From Pseudoxanthomonas sacheonensis (lineage in GTDB: Bacteria > Pseudomonadota > Gammaproteobacteria > Xanthomonadales > Xanthomonadaceae): a DNA stretch of 64,000 nt. Shown here one piece after another: positions 16,835 to 32,463 of this stretch (position 1 is its first letter; each line of letters starts with the position of its first letter). The position numbers were made by a program, and so were the translations under genes. The stretch lies in the NCBI RefSeq assembly GCF_010093305.1, contig NZ_PDWS01000018.1, positions 32,575 through 96,574 of the forward strand. Reading direction: 5' to 3'. A model generated the notes under the pieces. It was not told the DNA's origin and did no database searches. It saw only the letters and a list, made by a program, of their open reading frames with translations.

Positions 16835-17155
16835 ATGGACACATCCGAAACAGTCGAAGCCCTTCGCGCCCTGGCCCACGACCATCGACTTGCCGCCTAT
16901 CGGGCCCTTGTACAGGCAGGCCCGAATGGCATGGCGGTCGGCGAGCTTCGCGACGCGCTGGACTTGCCTGCCGCCACGCTCACGGCCCATTTGAACCAAT
17001 TGCGCGCGGCGGGACTCGTCAACGACGAAAGGGAGGGGCGTGTCATCCGGATACGTGCCGACTACGGCCGCATGAACGGCCTGATCGGCTTCCTGACGGA
17101 GAACTGCTGCGGCGGCAAATCCTGCGCGCCAGCGCCCAAGAAAGTTCTGCGTTGA
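16835..17155 (+). CDS. arsR: ArsR-family arsenite-responsive repressor
   Basis: 106-residue winged-helix metalloregulator. The DNA-reading helix region is LDLPAATLTAHLNQLRAAGL. The usual CVCxL metal site in the recognition helix is absent. Instead three cysteines sit at the C-terminus (C91, C92, C97; NCCGGKSC), resembling the C-terminal As(III) site described for Acidithiobacillus ferrooxidans ArsR. The start ATG follows the palindromic operator directly; a longer in-frame reading from 16661 would run through the operator and the preceding gene end. First gene of [16 protein letters not shown]. Confidence 0.93.
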   Translation: MDTSETVEALRALAHDHRLAAYRALVQAGPNGMAVGELRDALDLPAATLTAHLNQLRAAGLVNDEREGRVIRIRADYGRMNGLIGFLTENCCGGKSCAPAPKKVLR

Positions 17156-17176
17156 CCCACGACCAATGGAATCGAA

Positions 17177-17680
17177 ATGGAAGACAAGACCTACAACGTT
17201 CTGTTTCTCTGCACCGGCAACTCAGCCCGGAGCATCATGGCCGAAGCGATCCTCAACGTCCTGGGCAAGGGACGATTCAAGGCATTCAGCGCCGGCAGCA
17301 ACCCGAGCGGGAGGGTTCAGCCCATGGCGCAGGAGCTTGCCGAAGCTATCGGCTACGACACCATCGATATCCGCAGCAAGAACTGGGATGAATTCGCTGC
17401 CGAGGGCGCGCCCGAGATGGACATGGTCATCACCGTCTGCGACAACGCGGCCGGCGAATCCTGTCCCGTTTGGCTCGGCCACCCCGCGCTGGCGCACTGG
17501 GGCGTGCCCGACCCTGTTGCCGTCACCGGCGATGAAGACACCCGCCGCCGCGCCTACACCGCCGCTTTCGCCACGCTCCGCCGACGAATCGAGTTGCTGC
17601 TGGCACTGCCGCTGCAAAGCCTGGACCATCTGGCGGCGCAGGCCAAACTAAGGGAAATCGGGAAGGTCGGCGCGGAATGA
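17177..17680 (+). CDS. arsC: Arsenate reductase, thioredoxin/LMW-phosphatase type
   Basis: 167-residue enzyme that reduces arsenate to arsenite. The P-loop CTGNSAR (C12 to R18, CX5R) is the low-molecular-weight phosphatase nucleophile loop. C88 and C96 in VCDNAAGESCPVW are the relay cysteines of the thioredoxin-coupled class, and D112 (PDP) is the general acid. A C-terminal helical extension follows. It lies 21 bp after arsR and overlaps the aqpS start by four bases. The product arsenite is presumably exported by the next gene product. Confidence 0.93.
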   Translation: MEDKTYNVLFLCTGNSARSIMAEAILNVLGKGRFKAFSAGSNPSGRVQPMAQELAEAIGYDTIDIRSKNWDEFAAEGAPEMDMVITVCDNAAGESCPVWLGHPALAHWGVPDPVAVTGDEDTRRRAYTAAFATLRRRIELLLALPLQSLDHLAAQAKLREIGKVGAE

Positions 17681-18327
17681 CCTCGAAGCGATTGTTGTCC
17701 GAATTCCTGGCCACCGGACTTCTGCTGGTAACGGTAGTAGGTTCCGGGATCATGGCCGAACGCCTGGCCGGCGGAAACGGCGCCATCGCCTTGATCGCGA
17801 ACACCCTGGCGACCATCGGCGGGCTCTACGTCCTGATCGAAATATTCGGCCCCGTTAGCGGGGCGCACATGAATCCCGCGGTCAGCGCGGTCATGGCCGC
17901 GCGCGGCGGCTTGCCGTGGAAGACGCTGCCCGGATACGTCGTTGTCCAACTGGCAGGCGCCGCATGCGGCGCCTGGCTGGCCAATGCGATGTTCGAACTG
18001 CCTGTCCTGGAATTCTCGACAAAAACCCGCGCGGGAATCGGGCAATGGTTGGGCGAGATAGTCGCGACCGCCGGCCTGCTGCTCGTTGTTCTGCGCGCGC
18101 CGTCCGCACGCGTTGCGGCGTTGGTTGCCGCCTACATCGGCGCCGCCTACTGGTTTACTTCTTCAACCTCTTTCGCCAATCCAGCGGCCGCTTTCGGACG
18201 AATGTTCAGTGATAGTTTCGCCGGCATCTCTCCCCACGACGTTCCCGGATTCGTGATTGCCGAAGGCATCGGCGCGGCGATGGGAATGGCCATCAACAAG
18301 CTCTTGGGCCCCACCGATCATGCGTGA
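17677..18327 (+). CDS. aqpS: Aquaporin-family channel, AqpS-like
   Basis: 216 residues with six hydrophobic helices and the two half-helix motifs: HMNPAVS (NPA 66-68) and [10 protein letters not shown] (NPA 168-170). In ordinary aquaporins and glycerol channels the second NPA is followed by the selectivity-filter arginine; here it is Ala171, implying a wide pore. This and the operon context match Sinorhizobium meliloti AqpS, which lets arsenite or methylated arsenicals flow down their gradient. No arsB or acr3 pump is in the operon. Overlaps arsC by 4 bases and arsH by 8. Confidence 0.9.
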   Translation: MTSKRLLSEFLATGLLLVTVVGSGIMAERLAGGNGAIALIANTLATIGGLYVLIEIFGPVSGAHMNPAVSAVMAARGGLPWKTLPGYVVVQLAGAACGAWLANAMFELPVLEFSTKTRAGIGQWLGEIVATAGLLLVVLRAPSARVAALVAAYIGAAYWFTSSTSFANPAAAFGRMFSDSFAGISPHDVPGFVIAEGIGAAMGMAINKLLGPTDHA

Positions 18328-19039
18328 CTCCGTGCTATTGCCGAACGTCGACACCGGGCTGTTCGCGCTCCCCACTTTGGAGCAGCTTTCGCCGCCCGCC
18401 CGGGCGACCCATCCGCCCCGCTTCCTGCTGCTCTACGGCTCGCTTCGCAAACGGTCTTTTAGCAAGCTCCTGGCTCTTGAGGCTGCACGCCTGCTCGAAG
18501 CGATGGGCGCGGAAACGCGCGTATTCGACCCCGCGGGCCTGCCTTTGCCCGATGCCGAACCGGATACGCACCCGAAGGTGCAGGAACTTCGCCAGCTAGC
18601 CCAATGGGCGGAAGGCATGGTCTGGAGCTCGCCCGAGCGTCATGGCGCGATGTCGGGAATCATGAAAGCGCAAATAGACTGGATACCCTTGTCGCATGGC
18701 TCGGTGCGCCCGACGCAGGGAAAGACGCTGGCGGTGATGCAGGTGTCCGGCGGCTCGCAATCGTTCAATGCCGTCAATCAGCTGCGGATCCTGGGGCGAT
18801 GGATGAGGATGCTCACGATCCCCAACCAATCCTCGGTCGCCAAGGCCTTCAATGAATTCGACGATGCCGGCCGGATGAAGCCGTCTGCCTTCTACGATCG
18901 CGTCGTGGACGTGATGGAGGAGCTGATGAAGTTCACCCTGCTCACGCGCGATGTTTCTCCCTTTCTGGTGGACCGCTACAGCGAAAGGAAAGAAAGCGCC
19001 AAAGCGCTGTCCAAGCGTGTCGGTTTCCGAACCATCTAA
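18320..19039 (+). CDS. arsH: Arsenical resistance flavoprotein ArsH
   Basis: 239-residue NADPH-dependent FMN reductase of the flavodoxin-like ArsH family, which oxidises trivalent organoarsenicals and supports redox defence. Seen: [19 protein letters not shown] (FMN phosphate loop) and [18 protein letters not shown], followed by [18 protein letters not shown], all diagnostic. Start ATG 18320 lies inside the aqpS end (8-base overlap); a further in-frame start at 18257 would overlap aqpS much more. Last gene of the operon, closed by a terminator. Confidence 0.95.
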   Translation: MRDSVLLPNVDTGLFALPTLEQLSPPARATHPPRFLLLYGSLRKRSFSKLLALEAARLLEAMGAETRVFDPAGLPLPDAEPDTHPKVQELRQLAQWAEGMVWSSPERHGAMSGIMKAQIDWIPLSHGSVRPTQGKTLAVMQVSGGSQSFNAVNQLRILGRWMRMLTIPNQSSVAKAFNEFDDAGRMKPSAFYDRVVDVMEELMKFTLLTRDVSPFLVDRYSERKESAKALSKRVGFRTI

Positions 19040-19041
19040 CG

Positions 19042-19071
19042 AAAAAGCCGCCCTTTCGGGGCGGCCTTTTT
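19042..19071. terminator. Bidirectional terminator (arsH / tRNA-Thr)
   Basis: AAAAA, stem GCCGCCC, loop TTTC(G), stem GGGCGGC, then TTTTT. The A-run and T-run on both sides let it end arsH on the plus strand and tRNA-Thr on the minus strand. Confidence 0.88.
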
Positions 19072-19079
19072 GCAGAATC

Positions 19080-19155
19080 TGGTGCCGGAAATAGGAATCG
19101 AACCTACGACCTCATCATTACGAATGACGCGCTCTACCAACTGAGCTATTCCGGC
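19080..19155 (-). tRNA. tRNA-Thr (CGT anticodon)
   Basis: 76 bases including an encoded CCA. Acceptor GCCGGAA/TTCCGGC, D arm GCTC...GAGC, anticodon loop TTCGTAA (anticodon CGU, reads ACG), T loop TTCGATT. A perfect promoter lies a few bases upstream. Confidence 0.96.
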
Positions 19156-19165
19156 GAGGCCGTGA

Positions 19166-19194
19166 ATTCTAGGGGTCGCAGGGGGTGGGGTCAA
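19166..19194 (-). promoter_or_regulatory. tRNA-Thr promoter
   Basis: On the minus strand TTGACC (19189-19194), a 17-base spacer and TAGAAT (19166-19171). The -35 overlaps the ispH stop codon, so the tRNA has its own promoter in the ispH end. Transcription would start about 4 bases before the tRNA. Confidence 0.75.
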
Positions 19195-20141
19195 TTCACC
19201 AGTTGCAGGCGGAGCTCCTTGGGCAGGGCGAAAACCATGCTTTCCGGCTCTCCGTCCAGCTCGGCCACCCCGTTGGCGCCCAGCTCGCGCAGGCGCTCGA
19301 TCACACCCTGCACCAGCACGTCCGGTGCCGAAGCGCCCGCAGTCACGCCGATGCGGGTCTTGCCCGCCAGCCACGACGGCTCGATTTCCGCGGCTCCATC
19401 GATCAGATAGGCCTCCACGCCTTCGCGCTCGGCCAGCTCGCGCAGGCGGTTGGAATTGGAACTGTTGGGCGACCCCACCACCAGCATCAGATCGCAACGC
19501 GCAGCCAGCTCGCGCACGGCATCCTGGCGGTTCTGGGTGGCGTAGCAGATGTCGTCGTGGCGCGGGCCCTGCATCTCCGGGAAACGGGCCTGCAGCGCTT
19601 CGATGATGCCGCGGGTGTCGTCCACCGACAGCGTGGTCTGGGTGGTATAGGCCAGGTTCTGCGGCTGCTCCACTTGCAGCGTGGCCACGCCTTCCAGGTC
19701 TTCCACCAGATAGATCCGCCCCGTCCCGTATTCGCTGTTCCACTGGCCCATGGTGCCTTCCACTTCCGGGTGTCCGGCATGGCCGATCAGCACCACGTCG
19801 CGGCCGGCGCGGCAATGGCGCGCGACTTCGAAATGGACCTTGGTGACCAATGGGCAGGTCGCGTCGAAGATCTTCAGGCCGCGCGAAGCGGCTTCGGCGC
19901 GCACCGCCTGCGATACGCCGTGCGCGCTGAAGATCACCGTGGCGTTGTCGGGCACTTCGTCGAGTTCTTCCACGAACACCGCGCCGCGGTTGCGCAGGTC
20001 TTCCACCACGAAGCGGTTGTGGACCACCTCATGGCGGACGTAGATCGGTGCGCCCAGGGTTTCGATGGCGCGCTTGACGATCTCGATGGCGCGGTCGACC
20101 CCGGCGCAGAAACCCCTGGGATTGGCGAGAAGGATGTCCAT
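19191..20141 (-). CDS. ispH: 4-hydroxy-3-methylbut-2-enyl diphosphate reductase
   Basis: 316-residue last enzyme of the MEP isoprenoid pathway, making IPP and DMAPP from HMBPP with a [4Fe-4S] cluster. Cluster ligands C12 (PRGFCAGV), C96 (DATCPLV) and C199 (ICYATQNRQ) are present, with catalytic E126 (HPEVEGT) and substrate motif SNSNRL. Start is [14 protein letters not shown]; the longer reading adds only lspA-overlap sequence. The gene follows lspA by 7 bp in the conserved ileS-lspA-ispH block. Confidence 0.98.
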   Translation of the reverse strand: MDILLANPRGFCAGVDRAIEIVKRAIETLGAPIYVRHEVVHNRFVVEDLRNRGAVFVEELDEVPDNATVIFSAHGVSQAVRAEAASRGLKIFDATCPLVTKVHFEVARHCRAGRDVVLIGHAGHPEVEGTMGQWNSEYGTGRIYLVEDLEGVATLQVEQPQNLAYTTQTTLSVDDTRGIIEALQARFPEMQGPRHDDICYATQNRQDAVRELAARCDLMLVVGSPNSSNSNRLRELAEREGVEAYLIDGAAEIEPSWLAGKTRIGVTAGASAPDVLVQGVIERLRELGANGVAELDGEPESMVFALPKELRLQLVN

Positions 20142-20148
20142 GGCTCGA

Positions 20149-20652
20149 TTATGGACCTTTGGCCTTGCGCTTGCCGTCAAAAAGGCCGAACAAAGCGATG
20201 CCGACGGCACCCGCGACGATGGCCGAATCGGCCAGATTGAAGGCCGGCCAGTAGTGCTCGCGCCAGTGCCACTGGATGAAATCGACGACGTGCCCGTGCA
20301 TCAGGCGGTCGATGACGTTGCCCAGCGCTCCGCCGATCACCAGCGCGTAGGGCACTGCCTGACGCCAGTCCCCGCGCGCCGTGCGCGACAGCCAGAATCC
20401 CAGCAGGCCGCTGATGGCGACAGCGAGGATCGTGAAGAACCAGATCTGCCAGCCGCCCGCATCGCTCAGAAAACTGAACGCAGCCCCGGTGTTGTAGGTG
20501 CGGTACCAGTTCCAGAAACCTTCGATAACCGGGATGGCGGTGTATTCCGGCAGCTTCGCCAGCACCCAGGCTTTGCTCAGCTGGTCCAGAGCGATGACGA
20601 CGATGGACAGGATCAGCCAGGTGAGGGCGCTGGGTTTGGGGTGATTGGACAT
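20149..20652 (-). CDS. lspA: Lipoprotein signal peptidase (signal peptidase II)
   Basis: 167-residue inner-membrane aspartyl protease that removes prolipoprotein signal peptides. Four hydrophobic helices are visible. The catalytic aspartates lie in [11 protein letters not shown] and AFNLADSAI, and the other conserved blocks are DQLSKAWV and [10 protein letters not shown]. The start ATG is chosen at MSNHPKP; the longer frame upstream is non-homologous. Between ileS and ispH as usual. Several lipoproteins in this window (OMF, ankyrins, PstS2) would be its clients. Confidence 0.97.
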   Translation of the reverse strand: MSNHPKPSALTWLILSIVVIALDQLSKAWVLAKLPEYTAIPVIEGFWNWYRTYNTGAAFSFLSDAGGWQIWFFTILAVAISGLLGFWLSRTARGDWRQAVPYALVIGGALGNVIDRLMHGHVVDFIQWHWREHYWPAFNLADSAIVAGAVGIALFGLFDGKRKAKGP

Positions 20653-20673
20653 GTGGGACGACGCCTTCGTTTG

Positions 20674-20699
20674 TTCCCTTCTCCCACCGGGAGAAGGAA
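20674..20699. repeat. Single arm of the CCCTTCTCCC repeat family
   Basis: A short palindrome TTCCCTTCTCCCACCGGGAG plus AAGGAA in the 55-bp gap between ileS and lspA. It has no partner arm nearby. Confidence 0.65.
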
Positions 20700-20707
20700 A
20701 CGCAAGA

Positions 20708-23535
<2,828 letters not shown>

Positions 23536-23539
<4 letters not shown>

Positions 23540-24483
23540 GCGGTCGCTCGTAGTCGTTGTTCGGAAAGGAGGCGGCGCGCGGTTCCGGCGTCGCGTTGCA
23601 TCTGCTCGGTCAGTGAGGGTAGATCGGGGAATTTGAGTTCGTCGCGCAGCTTGGCGACGAATTCGACTTCGATATGGCGCCCGTACAGATCGCCGTCGAA
23701 ATCGAACAAGTGCGCTTCCAACAGAGGTTCTACGCCGTCGACGGTGGGACGCGTGCCGAAACTGGACACCGACGCATGGGGGCGCTCGCCCACTCCATGC
23801 ACCCAGGTCGCGTAGATGCCGGAAAGCGCCGGCACTTTCGGAAAGCGCAGATTGGCGGTGGGGAAACCCAGCGTGCGGCCCAGCTGCTTGCCGCGCACCA
23901 CGCGTCCGCCGATCGAATAAGCGCGGCCCAGCAGACGCGAGGCGTCGGTGAAGTCGCCGCTACGCAGGGCCTCGCGGATACGGGTGCTGGAAACGCGTTC
24001 GCCCTGCAGCAGCACCGGCTCGATTTCGTTCGCGGAAAAGCCGAGTTCGCGGCCCATCTGTTTCAGCAGGGGCAGATCGCCGCCGCGCCGATGGCCGAAA
24101 CGGAAATCCGGACCGATCCAGACCTCGCGCGCTTCCAGCCGGCCGACCAGCAGGCTGCGCACGAACTCCTCCGCGCCCATGGCCGACAGGCGGGCGTCGA
24201 AGCGCAGCAGGCCGACGCTGTCCGCGCCCAGGTCGCGCAGGCCCCGGTACTTGCCGCGCGCCAGGGTCAGGCGCGGCGGCGGCAGGTCGCGGGAAAAGAA
24301 CTCGCGCGGCAGCGGCTCGAAGCTCAGCGCCACCGCCGGCAAGGACAAATCGCGGGCACGGGCGACGGCGTGGCGCACCAGCGTCCGATGGCCCAGGTGC
24401 AGACCGTCGAAGGCGCCGATGCAGACCACGCTACCGTGCGGGAACAACGCCCCACCATCGACGTCACGAAACAGCCTGCTCAT
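23536..24483 (-). CDS. ribF: Bifunctional riboflavin kinase / FAD synthetase
   Basis: About 315 residues. The N-terminal adenylyltransferase domain has [14 protein letters not shown] and [11 protein letters not shown]. The C-terminal kinase domain has [20 protein letters not shown]. It converts riboflavin to FMN and FAD. Two starts six bases apart (24489 and 24483) are possible. A TATACT on the minus strand (24492-24497) is so close that the downstream ATG could begin a nearly leaderless transcript. Overlaps ileS by four bases. Confidence 0.95.
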
Positions 24484-24513
24484 CACCATGAAGTATAGCC
24501 GGGCAGCCGCAAC

Positions 24514-26145
24514 TCAATGTCCGCGCAGGTCGTGGGGACGGATGCCCTGCAGCCACAGCAAGGCACCGTAGACAGCGCCACCGGATCCGACAAGAACCGC
24601 CAGGCGCCAGCCCCGCTGCCACCAGGACCATGGCGTCCAGTCCTGCCAGAGCCACAGAAGCGCTGTCAGCACCAGGATCATGGCCAGACTGGCGACGACG
24701 ATCTGGCGGATGAATTTCCTCCATCCGGGCTGCACCTCGTACACCGCCGCTCGCCGCAGGTACCACCACAGCTGCAGTGCGTTCAGCCATCCTGCCAAGG
24801 CGATGGCCAGCGCGAGCAGGGCGTGCATGCCGGGCAAGTGTTCCAGAGCTGCGAACCACCTGCCGCCGCTTTTGGCCAGCGCAACCTGGCCAGCATCGGT
24901 GAAGGCCAGCACGGACGCGAACAGCAATGCGGTGAACAGGGCGTTGGCGACCACCGAGACCACGGCCGCCTTGACCGGGGTACGGGTGTCCTGTCGCGAA
25001 TAAAAAGCCGGAGCCAGCACTTTGACCAGCAGGAACGCCGGCACCGCCATCGATTGGGTCATCAGGCTGAGGCTGCTCATGCGGGTATCCACCGCATCGA
25101 ACTCGCGATACTGGAACAAGGTCGACATCAGCGGCTGCGCGCACATCACCAGGCCGATGCATGCCGGAATGCCGATCAACAGGCAGAGCCTGAATCCCCA
25201 GTCCAGGCCCTTCGAGAAGCCCGCCGGATCGGTGGAAGCGTGACGGCTGGACAAGTGCGGCAGGATCACCGTGCCGATGGCGACGCCGAACATGCCCAGG
25301 GGGAATTCCAGCAAGCGGTCGCTGTAGTAGAGCCAGGTAACGCTGCCGCCCACCAGGAACGAAGCCATCAGGGTGTTGAGCAACAAGTTCACCTGTGCGA
25401 CGGATGAGCCGAACAAGGTCGGCACCATCAACTTCATGATCTTGCGCACGCCCGCGTCGGCCGCACCCCAACGAGGAGTCGGCAGCAGACCCAGCTTTGC
25501 CAGCGACGGCAACTGGAACGCCAACTGCAGGATGCCGGCGGCGAAGACACCCCAGGCCAGGGCGAGAATGGGATCCAGCCCCAAGCGCGGCATCAACGGG
25601 GTCAGCCACAGCGCGGCCGCGATCATCGAGACGTTCATCAGTACCGGGGACAGCGCCGGTATCGCGAACCTCCCGTAGGTGTTGAGAATGCCGCCGACCA
25701 GCGAGGCCAAAGAGATGAACAGCGCGTACGGGAAAGTGATCCGCAGCATTTCCGTCGCCAGTCGGGCCTGCTCGCTGCCTACCTCGAACCCCGGGGCGAA
25801 CAGACGCATGACCCAGGGCGCCGCCAGGACCGCGACCGCGGTCAGCACCAGCAGGGCCGCAGTGAGCGTGCCGGCGACCCGGTCCACCAGGTCTTTCACC
25901 GCCCGCTGGTCGCCCCTGGCCTTGTATTCGGCCAGCACTGGCACGAAAGCCATGGAAAACGACCCTTCCGCCGACAGCCGCCGCATGAAGTTGGGGATGC
26001 GGAAGGCCACCACGAAGGCGTCCATGGCCGGCCCGGCCCCGAAAACCGCCGCGTAGATCTGGTCCCTGACCAGCCCGGACAGCCGGGACAGGAAGGTCAT
26101 GGAGCTGAAAACGGCCGTGGAACGCAGCAGACCCTTGCCGCTCAT
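24514..26145 (-). CDS. murJ: Lipid II flippase MurJ
   Basis: 543-residue MOP-superfamily flippase that moves lipid II across the inner membrane for peptidoglycan synthesis. About 14 helices. The N-terminal family signature is FLSRLSGLVRDQIYAAVFG followed by FRIPNFMRRLSAEGSFSMAF. The start at MSGKGLLRS follows a GGGAG Shine-Dalgarno; the nine extra upstream codons are less likely. Divergent from rpsT, 113 bp apart, and upstream of ribF, the standard gammaproteobacterial order. Confidence 0.96.
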   Translation of the reverse strand: MSGKGLLRSTAVFSSMTFLSRLSGLVRDQIYAAVFGAGPAMDAFVVAFRIPNFMRRLSAEGSFSMAFVPVLAEYKARGDQRAVKDLVDRVAGTLTAALLVLTAVAVLAAPWVMRLFAPGFEVGSEQARLATEMLRITFPYALFISLASLVGGILNTYGRFAIPALSPVLMNVSMIAAALWLTPLMPRLGLDPILALAWGVFAAGILQLAFQLPSLAKLGLLPTPRWGAADAGVRKIMKLMVPTLFGSSVAQVNLLLNTLMASFLVGGSVTWLYYSDRLLEFPLGMFGVAIGTVILPHLSSRHASTDPAGFSKGLDWGFRLCLLIGIPACIGLVMCAQPLMSTLFQYREFDAVDTRMSSLSLMTQSMAVPAFLLVKVLAPAFYSRQDTRTPVKAAVVSVVANALFTALLFASVLAFTDAGQVALAKSGGRWFAALEHLPGMHALLALAIALAGWLNALQLWWYLRRAAVYEVQPGWRKFIRQIVVASLAMILVLTALLWLWQDWTPWSWWQRGWRLAVLVGSGGAVYGALLWLQGIRPHDLRGH

Positions 26146-26163
26146 GGAGGGGCTCCCCCCGGG

Positions 26164-26192
26164 TTGACCCAAGTCCTTGAATACCCCATAAT
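26164..26192 (+). promoter_or_regulatory. rpsT promoter
   Basis: TTGACC (26164-26169), 17 bases, CATAAT (26187-26192). Transcription from about 26199 leaves a leader of some 60 bases before the GTG start. Confidence 0.7.
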
Positions 26193-26258
26193 TTCGCGTT
26201 CGTTTTTCCGCATTCCGCCCATTACCGCTCCACCCAACGATTTCCTAGGATACCCACC

Positions 26259-26528
26259 GTGGCAAATATCAAGTCCGCCAAGAAGCGCGCCAAGCAGGCC
26301 GTCGTGCGCAATATGCGCAATACCGGCCAGCGTTCGATGCTGCGCACCGCCGTCAAGAAAGTGCTCAAGGCGCTGGACGCCAACGACGCCGCCGGCGCCC
26401 AGGCTGCTTTCGCCGTGGCTCAGCCGATCCTGGACCGCTTCAGCGCGCGCGGTCTGATCCACAAGAACAAGGCCGCCCGCCACAAGAGCCGCCTGACCGC
26501 CCGCATCAAGGCCCTGCAAGCCGCCTGA
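26259..26528 (+). CDS. rpsT: 30S ribosomal protein S20
   Basis: 89-residue S20, a helical 16S rRNA-binding protein. [14 protein letters not shown] and the C-terminal [10 protein letters not shown] are diagnostic. The start codon is GTG, with AGGA eight bases upstream. In E. coli rpsT a weak non-AUG start (UUG) is tied to autogenous control; the GTG and 60-base leader here are compatible with the same. Monocistronic, followed by a strong terminator. Confidence 0.98.
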   Translation: MANIKSAKKRAKQAVVRNMRNTGQRSMLRTAVKKVLKALDANDAAGAQAAFAVAQPILDRFSARGLIHKNKAARHKSRLTARIKALQAA

Positions 26529-26549
26529 TACGCAGCGATCCGCAGCACC

Positions 26550-26578
26550 AAAAAACCCGGCTCCGGCCGGGTTTTTTG
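26550..26578 (+). terminator. rpsT terminator
   Basis: AAAAAA, stem CCCGGC, loop TCCG, stem GCCGGG, then six T. Symmetric A and T runs. Confidence 0.9.
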
Positions 26579-26593
26579 TTGCCGAATGGGCAA

Positions 26594-26668
26594 TGCGCAG
26601 GGCGGGCACTGCCCGCCTTGGCCTTGCATTTCGCGTAAAGCCTCGGCGGGCAGTGCCCGCCCTGCGCG
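26594..26668. repeat. Inverted repeat, GGGCGGGCACTGCCCGCC type
   Basis: The arms GCAGGGCGGGCACTGCCCGC and GCGGGCAGTGCCCGCCCTGC are each self-complementary and also pair with each other. The element sits between rpsT and the 3' end of obgE. No second copy was seen in the window. Confidence 0.75.
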
Positions 26669-26673
26669 CCTGC

Positions 26674-27878
<1,205 letters not shown>

Positions 27879-27943
27879 ATCGATTTGATGACAATCGATT
27901 TATTGCGTTGGCACTTGATTGTCGAGACTACCAGGCAAGAAAC

Positions 27944-27968
27944 GAAAAGCCCCGCACGCGGCGGGGCC
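27944..27968 (-). terminator. rpmA terminator
   Basis: On the minus strand GCCCCGC, loop CGCGT, GCGGGGC, then TTTTCG, about 22 bp after rpmA. It separates rplU-rpmA from obgE. Confidence 0.7.
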
Positions 27969-27990
27969 ATTCGCTCGTTGCCGCGAAAGC

Positions 27991-28251
27991 TTACGCCTCG
28001 GCGACGACGCTCACGGTGCGGCGCTTTTTGGCGCCCTTCACCGAGAACTCGACCTTGCCGTCGACCAGCGCGAACAGCGTGTGGTCGCGGCCCAGACCCA
28101 CGCCCGGACCCGGATGGAACTCGGTGCCGCGCTGGCGCACGATGATGTTGCCTGCGTCGATGGCCTGGCCGCCGTAGATCTTGACGCCCAGCATCTTCGG
28201 ATTGGAGTCGCGGCCGTTGCGCGAGGAGCCTACGCCCTTTTTATGTGCCAT
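27991..28251 (-). CDS. rpmA: 50S ribosomal protein L27
   Basis: 86-residue L27 at the peptidyl-transferase centre. [19 protein letters not shown] is the unprocessed gammaproteobacterial N-terminus, followed by [11 protein letters not shown]. Eleven bp after rplU. Confidence 0.98.
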   Translation of the reverse strand: MAHKKGVGSSRNGRDSNPKMLGVKIYGGQAIDAGNIIVRQRGTEFHPGPGVGLGRDHTLFALVDGKVEFSVKGAKKRRTVSVVAEA

Positions 28252-28262
28252 GACTTATCTCC

Positions 28263-28583
28263 TTACTTGCTGTCACCACCGGCGATGCCGGTGATTTCGA
28301 TTTCGGTGTAGTGCTGCCGGTGGCCCATCTGCTTCTTGTGGTGCTTGCGGCGGCGGAACTTGATGATGCGCACCTTGTCGGCGCGACCATGGGACTTGAC
28401 GGTAGCGGTGACCGAAGCGCCTTTCAGCGCGTCGCCGAGCTTGACGCCCTCGCCGTCGCCCAGCATCAGGATCTGGTCGAACTTGATCTCCTTGCCGGCT
28501 TCGGTTTCGAGCTTCTCGACGCGAATCGTTTCGCCCGTCATCACGCGGTATTGCTTACCGCCGGTGACTAGAACTGCGTACAT
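28263..28583 (-). CDS. rplU: 50S ribosomal protein L21
   Basis: 106-residue L21, a 23S rRNA-binding protein of the large subunit. [14 protein letters not shown] and [19 protein letters not shown] are the family signatures. First gene of rplU-rpmA, with GAAGGAAA as Shine-Dalgarno and a strong promoter about 60 bases upstream. Confidence 0.98.
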   Translation of the reverse strand: MYAVLVTGGKQYRVMTGETIRVEKLETEAGKEIKFDQILMLGDGEGVKLGDALKGASVTATVKSHGRADKVRIIKFRRRKHHKKQMGHRQHYTEIEITGIAGGDSK

Positions 28584-28645
28584 GGGTGTTTCCTTCTGTA
28601 GTTATTTTATTGACCCTGCCGCCATCGAGGGCGGACAGAAGCGGA

Positions 28646-28675
28646 ATTGTAAGCCTTTCAGCAGGTTAGGGTCAA
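28646..28675 (-). promoter_or_regulatory. rplU-rpmA promoter
   Basis: On the minus strand TTGACC (28670-28675), 18 bases, TACAAT (28646-28651). The expected start is near 28639, about 55 bases before rplU. Confidence 0.75.
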
Positions 28676-28704
28676 CATTCCAGTCTTCCGGACCCCTTTG
28701 GGGC

Positions 28705-28800
28705 GGGAGCGGCGTCCCGCCGCGAGCTTCCACCGGCCTCCTGCAGACTCCGAGGGAGTCGGCGCCCCGTTGAGAGCTCGCGGCGGGACGCCGCTCCCAC
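28705..28800. repeat. Inverted repeat, GGGAGCGGCGTCCCGCCGCGAGC type
   Basis: The arms GGGAGCGGCGTCCCGCCGCG and CGCGGCGGGACGCCGCTCCC are perfect complements over more than 20 bases. The same arms recur at 38417-38527. Confidence 0.88.
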
Positions 28801-28922
28801 GACCCGTCCATCTTCTTGTCCGCCACCGCCCGGCGCGGCCAGACCGCCTTTTAATATGGGCATTTGCCCCCAGATCGAGGGATCGCTACGCTTCCCTGTT
28901 CGCTGACCGGATCCCCCACCCG

Positions 28923-31897
<2,975 letters not shown>

Positions 31898-31901
<4 letters not shown>

Positions 31902-32317
31902 CCGGCCAGGCAGGCTTGCAGGGTGGGCCGGTCGCGCGTGTCGTCATCAGCGTGCGCTGGGGCGACATGGATGCGTTCAACCATGTCAACAACGCGCAGT
32001 ATCTGCGCTATCTGGAAGAAGCGCGCGTGCAATGGCTTGCCGGCATTCCCGGCATGTCGTTGTCGGACCGCATCGCACCGGTGCTGGTGGCCAGCAACGT
32101 CAACTACCGGCTACCGATCGAATGGCCGAACGAGATCGCGGTGGAGTTGTTCATCGAAAAAATCGGCAACAGCAGCCTGACCATGGGCCATCGCATGTCG
32201 TCTTCGACCGATGCGTCCGTGCTGTATTCCGACGGCAATGTGGTGATGGTGTGGATAGATACGCAGACCGGCAAGAGCGTGCCGGTGCCGGAAGCCGTAA
32301 AAGCGGCGGCGACCTGA
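31898..32317 (+). CDS. Acyl-CoA thioesterase, 4HBT hotdog family
   Basis: 139 residues from a GTG that overlaps the uvrA stop. [20 protein letters not shown] is the 4-hydroxybenzoyl-CoA/YbgC-type thioesterase signature with the catalytic aspartate. The substrate is unknown. Translational coupling to uvrA is suggested by the four-base overlap, although the functions are unrelated. The gene ends just before a long inverted repeat. Confidence 0.85.
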
Positions 32318-32320
32318 TTT

Positions 32321-32460
32321 TCCCTTCTCCCCTCGGGAGAAGGTGCCCGAAGGGCGGATGAGGGAATGTATCGTCCGCTTGTATTGAAAGTTTGAAGGCC
32401 TGGGAATTTCCATTCCCTCATCCGGCGCTGCGCGCCACCTTCTCCCGAGGGGAGAAGGGA
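32321..32460. repeat. Inverted repeat, CCCTTCTCCCCTCGGGAGAAGG family
   Basis: The left arm TCCCTTCTCCCCTCGGGAGA, then AAGGTGCCCGAAGGGCGGATGAGGGAATG. The right arm mirrors it (CATTCCCTCATCCGGCGCTG...GGAGAAGGGA). It lies between two convergent genes. The closest relative is 53162-53299. Confidence 0.88.
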
Positions 32461-32463
32461 AAA

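Larger units (their letters stand above)
28584..28922. other. Divergent rplU-uvrA intergenic region
   Basis: 339 bp. It holds the rplU promoter (28646-28675, minus strand), a long inverted repeat (28705-28800) and the uvrA leader. No LexA-type box was recognised upstream of uvrA. Confidence 0.6.

Noticed and set aside
19036..19815. Minus-strand open frame ending in a GIAQLVERVIRN-type peptide
   Set aside because: This part is the translated tRNA-Thr gene, a well-known spurious peptide, and the rest is an alternative frame of ispH.
28698..28922. Upstream extension of uvrA across the inverted repeat
   Set aside because: Encoded by the palindrome and Pro/Arg-rich; UvrA similarity starts at 28923-28929.
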